DNA of 64,000 nucleotides from Bacteroidales bacterium (GTDB lineage Bacteria; Bacteroidota; Bacteroidia; Bacteroidales; F082), in assembly GCA_016290215.1 (NCBI GenBank), contig JAEETH010000006.1, positions 1 to 64,000 on the forward strand, read 5' to 3'. The translations under genes and the position numbers were made by a program. Shown here piece by piece: positions 43,707-52,188 of the stretch. Within the stretch, counting starts at the first letter, position 1; each line of letters opens with the position of its first letter. The notes beneath the pieces are model-generated. The model made no database searches and was not told the origin of the DNA. It saw nothing but the letters and a program-made list of their open reading frames with translations.

Positions 43707-44066
43707 TCATTTCATGATTAGGAAACACCCCAACACTACAAGAACCAGGCCAATCCACCGCGAGAAAGGGATGCTCTCGCCGAAGACAAGCCAGGCGGCA
43801 ATCATGCCGAACACAAACGAGAGGCTGGTTAGAGGATAAGCTTGACTAAACGGGAATTTTTTCAGGATATACAGCCATAGCACCGTGGCAAAACCGAAAC
43901 TGATGCCGCAAGCCAGCAGCCACCAGTCGGTAAGCACGCTTTTGAAATAAGCCCACGTCCATTCAAACTTGCCAAGTTGCTGCATGGCCAATTTGAGCAG
44001 CACTTGTCCTCCACAAAGGAAAAAAGACTGTAAAGCTACCAAACCAATTATTCTCCACATAATCAA
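43707..44066 (-). CDS. Small four-helix DMT/EmrE-like membrane protein
   Basis: The 119-residue protein consists of four hydrophobic helices (about 5-25, 45-68, 75-92 and 98-118) with YPLTSLSFVFGMIAAWLVFGE in the third and fourth. This is the size and pattern of a small multidrug-resistance or EamA half protein, and similar 'ArnE/F-like' subunits flip lipid-linked sugars. In this cluster it may flip a glycolipid intermediate between the glycosyltransferase and exporter steps; this is inference. Its ATG overlaps the stop codon of the double ketosynthase gene by 4 bases. Confidence 0.8.
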   Translation of the reverse strand: MIMWRIIGLVALQSFFLCGGQVLLKLAMQQLGKFEWTWAYFKSVLTDWWLLACGISFGFATVLWLYILKKFPFSQAYPLTSLSFVFGMIAAWLVFGESIPFSRWIGLVLVVLGCFLIMK

Positions 44067-46387
44067 GCCTCCAATAAGGTTAATGAAACATTCTTGCCGT
44101 CGGTGCGATTATACAACAGGATGCACTTGGGCTGTTTGTCGTTAACTTCCTTGGGATCCACGAACAACGCAGCCGGCACGCGACCCGCTTTGAGGCATTG
44201 TGCCGCAACATACAAACCTATGCCTGACGAAGTGAAACTCTCGCCAAAGAGGTGTTTGTATTTCAGCAAAGGCTTGCCGCCGAAAAGAAGCTTGGTTTCT
44301 TTCAGGTAGGCCTCATCATTGCCGTGGTCGCCACTGATGCCTGTAAGGATGTAGTCCACGTCGGCAAGGGATTTGCCTGCGTTTTGAAGCATTCTCGCAA
44401 GGCTATCTTGCATGGTGTCTGTCGTGGGCTGGTGGAGCATTTGGAAGCCTGTGAGTTTACATAAAATCTGAGGTCCATGAGCTTGTCGAAGGGCCGATTC
44501 ATTCTGTAACGGCGTTTCGACAGGCTCAACGACCTGATGTAATGGCTTGTGCGAAATCACAATAGAAACAGCACTCTCACCACACATCTCATCGTCGTGA
44601 CCCATCACACCGCCTTTTTTCAGGATATGATAGAAGGTCTCCGTCATCTCGTCGTGACCGCCCACCAATGCGGTATTGATTTTGCCGAGCTTGAACTGCC
44701 ACCAAGCGTCCTGCAAGGCACTATCGAACGAGATGCTCTTATGGGCGTAGGTGACGTTATAACCATGATTCTTGGTCTGTATGGCCACCAACGAGCTGAT
44801 GGTGTTGTGCGTCGACTGCATGAAATAGGTGGGTTTCAGCATCTGCTCGCCGTCGTTGGAGAGCGCATCCAAGAAAAACTCGGTGTTTTCGATGCAGCCA
44901 TAGCCCGTACCGGTGATGATTGCGTCAACGGTGTCCAAACCTGCTTCTTTTAATGCCTCTTTCGATGTAGCCAAGGCGCGTTTCAAAATCTTTCCCATGC
45001 GCCGCGCCTCAATGGGCGACACATATTCCTTGAAGCTCGGGTCGATGGAACGAGTGAAAGGAACATCGTATTCTATGGGTTCCTGCATCCACGCCTCGGT
45101 CAAAGGCTGCTGGAGGGAGATTTGCTTGGCGGAGAGGATATAACAGGTTGCTGAGCCTGTCGAAGCACCGTCATTTTTAGTCGGCCCTTCGACAAGCTCA
45201 GGGACCTTAGAAATCAGCAGCGACGAGTCATTGCCGCCAAAGCCGAAGGCGTTGCACAAAACATGCTTCAGTTCTTTCTTGGTTGGCTGCGAAACAGGTA
45301 AGATGCCGTCTTCCATGGCCTGCGACCAGTTGAGGTTGACAGGCAGGAAGCCGTTTTGCAAGGCCAAGATACAGAAAACCGCCTCTATGGACCCCGAAGC
45401 ACTCGTTGTATGCCCTGTGAATGGCTTGGTTGATGACACTGGCGGCACGTTTTCGCCAAAAAGGCGTATCATGGCTTGGCTTTCGCTGGCGTCGTTGTTG
45501 GGCGTGCCCGTGCCATGCGCGTTGATGTAATCGATGTCGGAAGGCTGCAAACCAGCAAGTTGCAAAGCCTCGCTCATCGCACGATAAGCCCCTTCGCCAT
45601 CGGGCGACGAGGCGGTTTGATGGAAAGCGTCGCAAGCGTTGCCATAGCCCGAAAGCAGGGCTTGGGCAGTCACGCCGCGACGTTTTGCACTTTCTGCCGA
45701 TTCCAAAACTATGTAAGCTGCACCTTCGCCAAGATTCAAGCCGTGACGTGTGGCGTCGAAAGGACGACAAGGCTCGGTGTCGAGAATCATCAGCGAGTTG
45801 AAGCCATTGAGGTGGAACTTGGTGATGCACTCACTACCTCCCACTACTACGATGTCGGCTTCGCCACAGCGTATCATATTGGCACCCAAGATGATGGCAT
45901 TGGCCGCTGAAGAACAGGCGGTGGAAAGTGTTGTAGTAAAGGCGAACTTGCCAAAGTGGTTGGCGGTCATTTCGGAACAGCTGCCGCAGTCATGCACCTT
46001 TATATATTCTTTGTGGGCTTCGTTGTGGATGTAATCGAGATAGAACTGCTCGCTCATGTCCATGCCCCCCACAGTGGTGCCCGAGATGAAACCTACCTTG
46101 GATAGCATGTCTTTGGTCAGCTGTGCTTCTTCCAAAGCCTCACCCAATGCTAACATACCCATCAGCGCAGTGCGCGTGGTGACGGCATCTTGCGGGATAC
46201 CCAAACGCTCACGCATCTCCGCATCGGTCAGCTTCACCTCGCCGACGGGAAACTCCTTGTGTTCCGTCTTGAGGTAACGCAGTTGCCCCACCCCCGACTT
46301 GCCGCTGAGTAAAGCCTCCAAGGTTTCCGCCTTGTTCAAGCCAATCGCCGAAACGACGCCCGTGCCTGTAATCAGAATCGGCTCCAT
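44063..46387 (-). CDS. Fused ketosynthase and ketosynthase-like (chain-length factor type) protein
   Basis: Residues 1-393 are a full FabF-type ketosynthase with STACSS (Cys158), NAHGTGTP (His291) and GHTTSASG (His326). Residues 414-774 are a second, ketosynthase-N-like domain (with SPIEARRMGK, MQSTHNTISSLVAIQTKNHGY and HDEMTETFYHIL) that lacks the Cys-His-His set. This pairing resembles the ApeO/ApeC ketosynthase and chain-length factor, here in one chain. The linker (about 394-413, VPELVEG...GASTGSA) is coded by two 25-bp dispersed repeats at 45145-45207; another pair at 44471-44535 adds VVEPVETPLQNES to the second domain. The fusion may therefore have arisen by repeat insertion at a former gene boundary. 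Confidence 0.85.
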   Translation of the reverse strand: MEPILITGTGVVSAIGLNKAETLEALLSGKSGVGQLRYLKTEHKEFPVGEVKLTDAEMRERLGIPQDAVTTRTALMGMLALGEALEEAQLTKDMLSKVGFISGTTVGGMDMSEQFYLDYIHNEAHKEYIKVHDCGSCSEMTANHFGKFAFTTTLSTACSSAANAIILGANMIRCGEADIVVVGGSECITKFHLNGFNSLMILDTEPCRPFDATRHGLNLGEGAAYIVLESAESAKRRGVTAQALLSGYGNACDAFHQTASSPDGEGAYRAMSEALQLAGLQPSDIDYINAHGTGTPNNDASESQAMIRLFGENVPPVSSTKPFTGHTTSASGSIEAVFCILALQNGFLPVNLNWSQAMEDGILPVSQPTKKELKHVLCNAFGFGGNDSSLLISKVPELVEGPTKNDGASTGSATCYILSAKQISLQQPLTEAWMQEPIEYDVPFTRSIDPSFKEYVSPIEARRMGKILKRALATSKEALKEAGLDTVDAIITGTGYGCIENTEFFLDALSNDGEQMLKPTYFMQSTHNTISSLVAIQTKNHGYNVTYAHKSISFDSALQDAWWQFKLGKINTALVGGHDEMTETFYHILKKGGVMGHDDEMCGESAVSIVISHKPLHQVVEPVETPLQNESALRQAHGPQILCKLTGFQMLHQPTTDTMQDSLARMLQNAGKSLADVDYILTGISGDHGNDEAYLKETKLLFGGKPLLKYKHLFGESFTSSGIGLYVAAQCLKAGRVPAALFVDPKEVNDKQPKCILLYNRTDGKNVSLTLLEA
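44471..44535. repeat. Inverted pair of 25-bp repeats inside the second ketosynthase-like domain
   Basis: One copy lies at 44471-44495 and an opposite-orientation copy, containing GTTTCGACAGGCTCAACGAC, at 44511-44535. They are 15 bp apart, in frame, and add LRQAHGP and VVEPVET to the protein. Confidence 0.88.
45145..45207. repeat. Inverted pair of 25-bp repeats at the domain junction of the fused ketosynthase
   Basis: Copies lie at 45145-45169 and, in opposite orientation, 45183-45207. They encode VPELVEG and GASTGSA, the linker between the two synthase domains, with no frame break. Confidence 0.88.
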
Positions 46388-46392
46388 TGTTG

Positions 46393-46650
46393 TTATTTGG
46401 TGCGATTCTTTTGGATGTAATCGGCCATCACAGCCACCGACTTGAAGATTTCCTTGCCTTGTGACGGGTCTTTCAGCTTGATGCCGTAATTCTTCTCCAT
46501 CAGCACGATAAGTTCAAGGGCATCGATGGAGTCGAGGCCGAGGCCTTCGCCAAACAGCGAGGCGTTCTCGTCGATGTCTTCTGGGGTCATGTCTTCAAGG
46601 TTCAAGGCCTCGATGATTTGTTGTTTCAGGGTGTAGATTAATTCGTCCAT
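46393..46650 (-). CDS. Acyl carrier protein (polyene cluster)
   Basis: The 85-residue ACP has the phosphopantetheine site GLDSIDALEL with Ser41 and the acidic four-helix composition of the family. It would carry the growing chain between the ketosynthases, reductase and dehydratases. A phosphopantetheinyl transferase is not in the window. The gene lies 5 bases upstream of the double ketosynthase gene. Its leader (about 46660-46735) is a low-complexity repeat tract of the TTCAAAGA type rather than a Shine-Dalgarno site. A second ACP gene is at 50180-50422. Confidence 0.92.
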   Translation of the reverse strand: MDELIYTLKQQIIEALNLEDMTPEDIDENASLFGEGLGLDSIDALELIVLMEKNYGIKLKDPSQGKEIFKSVAVMADYIQKNRTK

Positions 46651-46713
46651 GATTCTGTATTTAAAGATTTAATATTCAAAGATTCAAAATTCAAAGATTC
46701 AAAGATTCAAAAT

Positions 46714-47268
46714 TTAAGATTTTAAGATTAAGAAAATATTGGCTTCAAAGTGGTTTTCGTCGGTACAGTCGAGCCAGCCGCCGAGGACGCTTGTGGTCAT
46801 CGGGTCGAGGAAGACGTTTTGCAATTCCCGTGCCATGATTTGCGGATTGTTTTCGGGCAAGACGATGAACGAGGTCTCGCCAAAGTATTTGTTGCGGATG
46901 GCGATTTCGCCCGTCACGATGTTCGGCAAGGTGTAAACAAACGCCGCTGGACTGGGGAAAAAGTTCTCGGGGTCCTGTATAGTGGCCTGATAGGCCGTGT
47001 CGGCCTGCAACGACGCGCTGCGGTTGAAAAACACCACGGCACGGTCTTCGCGAGGAACAAAACGCTCGGCGCCTTCGGAATGCAACAGCAACTCGGAAGC
47101 CACAAAACCCAACTTGCTCAAGGTGTCCATCTTGAAGAATTTCGGGTAATCGCCGACATAGGCACGATAAAGCTCGGTCAGCATGGCGGCACCATTTTTA
47201 TTGTGGATCAGCACCTTACCATCGATGCTCACCTCATTAGGCGTGATATAAACCTCATGTTTCGTCAT
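46714..47268 (-). CDS. Stand-alone ketosynthase-like protein without catalytic residues
   Basis: The 184-residue protein resembles the core of a ketosynthase N-domain: MDTLSKLGFVASELLL, VVFFNRSASLQADTAYQ, and FVYTLPNIVTGEIAIRNKYFGE, where the nucleophile cysteine segment should be. No catalytic Cys or His triad is present. Such proteins may act as chain-length factors or ketosynthase partners; a fixed partner is not evident, but the catalytic ketosynthase upstream overlaps it by 4 bases. The assignment depends on pattern only and is moderate. Confidence 0.62.
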   Translation of the reverse strand: MTKHEVYITPNEVSIDGKVLIHNKNGAAMLTELYRAYVGDYPKFFKMDTLSKLGFVASELLLHSEGAERFVPREDRAVVFFNRSASLQADTAYQATIQDPENFFPSPAAFVYTLPNIVTGEIAIRNKYFGETSFIVLPENNPQIMARELQNVFLDPMTTSVLGGWLDCTDENHFEANIFLILKS

Positions 47269-48407
47269 GCCTCACCTCCTTTCGCGAAAAGCAAAGCCGC
47301 ATTGCAGCCGCCGAAGCCCGACAACAGCTTGATGAAAGCCCGCTTTTCAGTGGGTTGGTTTTGGTTGGAAAGCACCAAAGGATGCATGACACCTATGGTC
47401 TCGTAGCCTCTGGTAGCCAATATGTTATGGTCGTCAATGGCTTGCATCGAAAGGATAGACTCCAAGATGCCGGCGGCACCCATGGTGTGACCATAATAGC
47501 CTTTCAACCCGTTGACGGGAACACAGGAAAGTCCTGCCCTTTCGATGGCAAAGGACTCCATCTCGTCGTTGTATAACGTGGCGGTTCCATGCGCGTTGAT
47601 GAAGGCAATCTTGTCGGGATTCGTATCTCCCAGAGCCACTTTCAAGGCCCTGTAGCTGCCTTCGCCCGTGCGCGACGGTCCGCTGATATGGTTGGCGTCG
47701 TTGCGGATGGCGCCACGACAAGCCACCCAATCATTTTCGTTGACTTCGTCTTTTCTGGTATAAATGAGGGTCGCAGCAGCATCGCCAAGGTTGAGGCCTG
47801 TGCGATTGGCATCGAAAGGTTTGCAACAGTCAACTGACAACGCCTTGAACGACTGAAAACCTGACACGATAAAGGCCGACTGCACATCAGCACCCACCGT
47901 CACGACATAGTCGAAACGACCGCTTTCCAACTCGCGCATGGCTTGGATTTGGGCACATACTCCAGAAATGCAAGCATTAGAAACTACGATTGGAGTGTTG
48001 GGATTATGGAAATAGTCGGTCATTTGCTTGGCGGCATAACCCAAAAGGACGCGTTCCCGAGGGAAGCCTGTTTCGTTTTTGTCCAAGAGGAAGACGTTGC
48101 CTTTCGTGGTGGAAAGGATGAACAGCACACTGTCCGAAGTTGGGTCAATGTCGGTTTGTTCCAAAGCTTTGGCCGCCGAAAGGATGATCATTTTCTCGAA
48201 GAAGGTATATCGGTCGTCTATTTGCAGTTGAGCCGCCTTTTCATTCACCGCTTCGCGATTCATCAGCGAGGCTGTGAAAGGCTCGGGCAACTGCCACAAT
48301 CCGTCGTGACGCTTCAGCTCAGAGCGCCCCGCTTTCACCGCCACATAGTTTTCAGCCGTGGTCATACCCAAGGGCGAAATGATATTGTCCGATACCCTGA
48401 CAATCAT
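47265..48407 (-). CDS. Beta-ketoacyl-ACP synthase
   Basis: The 380-residue synthase has the full triad: VSNACISG (Cys146), NAHGTATL (His273) and GYYGHTMGAAG (His307). It would condense malonyl-ACP with an acyl starter or chain. I chose ATG 48405-48407, which overlaps the thioesterase stop codon by 4 bases (ATGA); two in-frame ATGs upstream lie inside the thioesterase gene. It is one of three catalytic ketosynthases in the cluster, so the substrate step (initiation or elongation) cannot be fixed from sequence. Its 3' end overlaps the ketosynthase-like gene. Confidence 0.9.
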   Translation of the reverse strand: MIVRVSDNIISPLGMTTAENYVAVKAGRSELKRHDGLWQLPEPFTASLMNREAVNEKAAQLQIDDRYTFFEKMIILSAAKALEQTDIDPTSDSVLFILSTTKGNVFLLDKNETGFPRERVLLGYAAKQMTDYFHNPNTPIVVSNACISGVCAQIQAMRELESGRFDYVVTVGADVQSAFIVSGFQSFKALSVDCCKPFDANRTGLNLGDAAATLIYTRKDEVNENDWVACRGAIRNDANHISGPSRTGEGSYRALKVALGDTNPDKIAFINAHGTATLYNDEMESFAIERAGLSCVPVNGLKGYYGHTMGAAGILESILSMQAIDDHNILATRGYETIGVMHPLVLSNQNQPTEKRAFIKLLSGFGGCNAALLFAKGGEA

Positions 48408-48841
48408 TGGTTTACCTCCCATCTTTGTTTCCATTCTTCGTAGAAATCAGGACTCGTCAAAACTAATTGATGGCTTTTGGCATCCATGAAGACTTGCACT
48501 GAATGTCCTGTGGCCACCATTTCGCCTGTCTCGGTATCGCGAATTTCATAGTCAAACACTATTTTTGCCGCCTCGCACGGACAATAGGTGATGGTGATTT
48601 CAGGTTTCATCCCGTAAATCAGAGGCTTTTTGTATTTGAAAGTAAGCTCCACGATAGGTTCAAAAAAGCCCTTGCCATACATCATCAGATACTCCAAATC
48701 GTATTTTGCGCCAAAGGCCTCACGGGCATCCTCGAAATAGATGGCATAATGGCCATGCCACACCACACCCATCGAGTCCACCTCACTGAAGCGAATCTCA
48801 AAAGGCTTGGTTACCGATAATATGTTGTTCTTTTCTGTCAT
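48404..48841 (-). CDS. 4HBT-type acyl thioesterase
   Basis: The 145-residue single hot-dog thioesterase has the signature EVDSMGVVWHGHYAIYFEDARE, matching the D-x-x-G...Y pattern of 4-hydroxybenzoyl-CoA and YbgC-type enzymes. It would release or edit acyl-ACP or acyl-CoA intermediates; aryl-polyene clusters carry a thioesterase (ApeK) with a similar editing role. I chose ATG 48839-48841, two bases after the dehydratase stop, over the longer frame that overlaps it. Its 3' end overlaps the ketosynthase start by 4 bases. Confidence 0.88.
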   Translation of the reverse strand: MTEKNNILSVTKPFEIRFSEVDSMGVVWHGHYAIYFEDAREAFGAKYDLEYLMMYGKGFFEPIVELTFKYKKPLIYGMKPEITITYCPCEAAKIVFDYEIRDTETGEMVATGHSVQVFMDAKSHQLVLTSPDFYEEWKQRWEVNQ

Positions 48842-48843
48842 TT

Positions 48844-49281
48844 TTAAGCTTGCATATCCATATCCATCAATGCGATTTTCATGTTGGCTTGCGCTATCGT
48901 TTCGTCGCCACACCTGACAAAAGCCTTCACCATGGTGATTTGGAACATCTCCTCTATCACTTCTATCGACGTGACGATTACCTCACCGACTTTTGGCGTG
49001 CGGAATACCTCATAGTTATTAACCGCCCCAATGACACCGATTTTTACCGCCACGTTGTTGCACAAGTTAATGTAACCCATACGGGCGGCACAGGTTTGGG
49101 CGATGTTTTCCATCAAACCCTCCGCCGAAAGCCTGCCATCGACGCAGAAGATATTGTCGGAGCGGACTTCCAATTCGGTTACCGTAACCGTCATGTCAAA
49201 TGAAAGCATTTTATCGATCATGACGAACGGCGGTCGTTGCGGAATTAGTTCCCTTAATGATATGTCCTCAAAGGCTCTCAT
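48844..49281 (-). CDS. Second hot-dog dehydratase (ApeI-like)
   Basis: The 145-residue protein has the dehydratase-like helix LMENIAQTCAARMGY and the segment PQRPPFVMIDKML, as in hot-dog 3-hydroxyacyl-ACP dehydratases of aryl-polyene clusters. The usual catalytic His in HFPG is replaced by VDGRLSAEG, so it may be a partner subunit of the other dehydratase (40580-40957) or use a different residue. I chose ATG 49279-49281, which overlaps the acyltransferase stop codon by 4 bases (ATGA). It lies in the middle of the tightly packed operon. Confidence 0.78.
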   Translation of the reverse strand: MRAFEDISLRELIPQRPPFVMIDKMLSFDMTVTVTELEVRSDNIFCVDGRLSAEGLMENIAQTCAARMGYINLCNNVAVKIGVIGAVNNYEVFRTPKVGEVIVTSIEVIEEMFQITMVKAFVRCGDETIAQANMKIALMDMDMQA

Positions 49282-50171
49282 TGCTGCCAAAAGTCAAAAT
49301 AGTTGAACCATTGTGTGGGATAACGGCGCACGATGTCTTCAAGCTGAGTGGCAAAACTTTGTGCGAGTTGCGTCATCTGGTCGCGTTTCTTGGCTTGACT
49401 GTCACATTCCACAGACTTAAGGAAAACACGATATTTCTTCATGCCGATCTTCATCACGAATACCGCCAACACAGGAACTTCTTTCTGCACCGCCATGGCA
49501 AAGCCACCTAAAGGAAATTTTGCCTTTGCACCAAAAAACTGACATTCAACGCTTTTCTGGGAACCAAAGATACGGTCGGCGGGCATGCTCACAATGTCAC
49601 CATTGTCGATAGCGGCATTGAGTGCGAAAAGGTGCGACAAATCTTCCTTGACGGGCACCATCTGTATATTGTTACGTCCCAACACTCGCTGACGGTTTTC
49701 CATCACTGTAGCCGTTTCGCCTGCATATACCAAAGCGTTCATTTTCTTTGTTTTAGGCTTCAACGAATACCCAACCATCTCGTAGCAACCCACATGACTG
49801 CTCAGCATCAAGAAGCCCTTTGGAAGGCTTTCCAAATGCTCCATCAGTTCCAAACCTTCGCACTCGAATTGGTATTTCTTGCCTGCAAACGCCCCGAAAC
49901 GGTCCAAGATGACTTGCCCGAAGCGGAAATGGTTGAGATACACGTTCCCAAACGCCTTCAACGGGCCATAACCCATTCTTTTACGGAAAAAACAGTATAT
50001 GGCCTGGTAGCCTTTCCTATTGAAAATCATATAGAAAGGTATCACCAAAGCCATCACGCCGTAAAGCAACCACAAAGGCAACACTCGAAACATGGCAATG
50101 AGTGAGCGTTGCATCCAAGGCTGTCCATCGGTTTTGCCCGACCATTCGTTATGTTGAAGGGTGTCGGCCAT
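49278..50171 (-). CDS. LpxL/HtrB-like acyltransferase
   Basis: The 297-residue protein has one N-terminal membrane helix (about 27-48) and the lipid A acyltransferase pattern SSHVGCYEMVGY (Hx4E), followed by MPADRIFGSQKSV and FFGAKAKFPLGGFAMA. This family moves an acyl chain from ACP to a sugar or lipid acceptor. In aryl-polyene loci such an enzyme may add the polyene or a fatty acid to the lipid core. It lies 8 bases from the ACP gene upstream and overlaps the dehydratase gene downstream. Confidence 0.87.
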   Translation of the reverse strand: MADTLQHNEWSGKTDGQPWMQRSLIAMFRVLPLWLLYGVMALVIPFYMIFNRKGYQAIYCFFRKRMGYGPLKAFGNVYLNHFRFGQVILDRFGAFAGKKYQFECEGLELMEHLESLPKGFLMLSSHVGCYEMVGYSLKPKTKKMNALVYAGETATVMENRQRVLGRNNIQMVPVKEDLSHLFALNAAIDNGDIVSMPADRIFGSQKSVECQFFGAKAKFPLGGFAMAVQKEVPVLAVFVMKIGMKKYRVFLKSVECDSQAKKRDQMTQLAQSFATQLEDIVRRYPTQWFNYFDFWQQ

Positions 50172-50179
50172 GCGCTATT

Positions 50180-50422
50180 CTAGGCAATCTTCTTTTCGAT
50201 GTAGTCACAAAAGTCATTGAAGGTCTTCACCTTGGCCATGTCTTCTGTCTTGATTTTGAAGCCAAATTTCTTCTCGACGATGACCACGATGTCGACAAAA
50301 TCGAGGCTGTCGATGCCGATGTCTTCTTTCAGACGAGCTTCAGGTTTGATTTTCTCTTCGTCAATCTCAAGGTCGTCAATCAAAAACTCCTTGACTTTTG
50401 CTTCTATTTCTTGTCTGTTCAT
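50180..50422 (-). CDS. Acyl carrier protein, second copy
   Basis: The 80-residue ACP has the prosthetic-group motif GIDSLDFVD with Ser39. It differs from the other ACP (46393-46650) in sequence, so the two are likely to serve different steps, for example starter loading and chain extension as proposed for ApeE and ApeF. The leader from 50424 to about 50463 is an A/C-rich repeat tract (coding-strand unit like AACAATCAACA). A short unrelated repeat, GACGTAGGAC, occurs just beyond it. Confidence 0.9.
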   Translation of the reverse strand: MNRQEIEAKVKEFLIDDLEIDEEKIKPEARLKEDIGIDSLDFVDIVVIVEKKFGFKIKTEDMAKVKTFNDFCDYIEKKIA

Positions 50423-50511
50423 TTATGTTGATTGTTGAATTGTTTAATCGTTGAATTGTTGTTTTTTGACGTAGGACGAGGGACGTAGGACAACTGGTAA
50501 CTGAACAATTG

Positions 50512-51615
50512 TTAACTGCCAACTGTCTTGCAGACCATAATGCTATGTCCTTGGCCGAGGTTATCGTGAATCGTTTCCACCTGCAATCCAGCCTTTTCGA
50601 CCAAACGAGTCATGTCGTCGCTGTGGTACATCTTACTGTTGCCGTTGGCCATTGCGGTGAAATAAAGGCTCGTCATTGTGAGGCAAAAGGCAGCTGTCTC
50701 GAAGCGTTGCCTATCCCACAAGGTTTCCATGATATACAGGCGGCTGTTACCATCCATGATTTTGGCGGCGCGACTGACGATGCTGACAATTTCATCCTCA
50801 CCAAAGCAATCGAGGAACTGGCTCATCCAGATGACATCGTAATGTTTGTCCGTTGGGAAAGGCTTGGAGGCATCCAAGAGGTTCATGCCATAGCCGTCAA
50901 TGCGGTCGGCACCCGGCTGACCAGCAGTGGCTTGACGCATCATCTCCAACTGTTGCGGCAGGTCAACGATGGTTACTTGTACGTCTTTGTCATACCCTAC
51001 GCACTGCAAGGCCCAACGGCCTGTGTTGCCACCCACATCGAGCAAGGTATTAGGCTTGTTGGCAAACACGATTTCAAGCGCTTGCTGGAATGAGCTGTCG
51101 CTGTAGAAATGGTCGAAACCGAACCAACTTTTCTGCACTTGTGGCGGCAGTTGCGACAAGCCTTCATATATCGTTGGCCAGGGGCCAAAATGCCCCAATC
51201 CCGCGGGACGACCTTCTTTCAGGCTTTCCTCCAAATGAAACCAGCCTTCATAGTTCACGTCGTGGTTGAACTCGGTGTTCACATCGGTGGCGCGGTCGGT
51301 AATGAAGCACCAACCCGTCTTGCTCAAAGTGTAACGGTCTGTTTCTGTGTCAATAAGCACCGTGCCGATGCACAAGCTTGCTTCGAGCATCACCTTGGCG
51401 GCATAACTGCTGATATTAGCTTCCTTGGCCACTTCGGCTTCGGTCATGCCGTTGTCGCTGTTGCGCAGCATCTCGAAAATGCCGAATTTTTTCATCAAGC
51501 GGCTCACTTGAAACACTATCGGTCCCCAGGCAATCCATTCCGCTTTGGCCTGCGCCTCACGGGCTGTTAAATGCTCTTTACTATAAGCCTCTTTTAATTT
51601 AGGTGTAAGATGCAT
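50512..51615 (-). CDS. SAM-dependent O-methyltransferase
   Basis: The 367-residue enzyme has a helical winged dimerisation domain (about 1-140), followed by a Rossmann SAM-binding domain with LLDVGGNTGRWAL (about 190-202), VTIVDLPQQLE and DVIWMSQFLDCF. This is the plant-type O-methyltransferase (PF00891) layout. It would methylate a phenolic or other hydroxyl on the aryl head; methylated heads are known in aryl polyenes. Its 3' end is followed by a gap that holds short direct repeats (GACGTAGGAC, AACTGGTAACTG). Confidence 0.85.
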   Translation of the reverse strand: MHLTPKLKEAYSKEHLTAREAQAKAEWIAWGPIVFQVSRLMKKFGIFEMLRNSDNGMTEAEVAKEANISSYAAKVMLEASLCIGTVLIDTETDRYTLSKTGWCFITDRATDVNTEFNHDVNYEGWFHLEESLKEGRPAGLGHFGPWPTIYEGLSQLPPQVQKSWFGFDHFYSDSSFQQALEIVFANKPNTLLDVGGNTGRWALQCVGYDKDVQVTIVDLPQQLEMMRQATAGQPGADRIDGYGMNLLDASKPFPTDKHYDVIWMSQFLDCFGEDEIVSIVSRAAKIMDGNSRLYIMETLWDRQRFETAAFCLTMTSLYFTAMANGNSKMYHSDDMTRLVEKAGLQVETIHDNLGQGHSIMVCKTVGS

Positions 51616-51638
51616 GTTGATTATGGTTATTAATTCGT

Positions 51639-52163
51639 TTACTTCAGTTTGGCAATTGATTTACCCAGCTCTCCAAAAGTGTCATTGAAAGCAGCATCAG
51701 TCGTTGGAGCTGAACCTCCATCTATCTCATCGATGTCAACGACCAACAATGCTTCTCCACTCTTAACGTCTGTAACGGTCAAGGTTCCCCAAACACGTAT
51801 ACAGGGACCGGGAATAAATCCCATGATATTGACAAATTCGTCTACCTTTGTCACCCTGACGGTTATCTTGTATGTGGCCTCTTCTTCGGTATTAACGAAT
51901 TGCAATTTTTTATTGCGTTCGCTGAACTCCTCTATGAAACCATTATACGAGATTGTTGTCTTTTCTTCCATATTATCGTATTTCTCGGTCAAAGGCATCT
52001 TGTCATCGAACGTGGCGCTTTCATCATAAATAACCTCCAGAAAAACCGTTCCTTCTGCATTCTTGAAGAATTTCTTGTCGCCGTTGACAACTTTTAAGGG
52101 GTTTGCTGCGAATGTAACTGTGGCAACCATAACTAGGAATGCTGTCATTAATAAACGTTTCAT
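51639..52163 (-). CDS. Secreted protein of unknown function within the cluster
   Basis: The 174-residue product has a signal peptide (about 1-20, ending VTFAA) and a mixed beta composition, with YKITVRVTKVDEFVNIMGF and WGTLTVTDVKSGEALLVVDID, typical of small periplasmic beta-sandwich proteins. I know no family for it. Its position, 25 bases from the ketosynthase gene and 23 from the methyltransferase gene, suggests it is part of the polyene operon, perhaps as an envelope factor. No enzymatic motif is visible. Confidence 0.7.
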   Translation of the reverse strand: MKRLLMTAFLVMVATVTFAANPLKVVNGDKKFFKNAEGTVFLEVIYDESATFDDKMPLTEKYDNMEEKTTISYNGFIEEFSERNKKLQFVNTEEEATYKITVRVTKVDEFVNIMGFIPGPCIRVWGTLTVTDVKSGEALLVVDIDEIDGGSAPTTDAAFNDTFGELGKSIAKLK

Positions 52164-52188
52164 AGTGTTTGATTTTAATTGTTTGACA

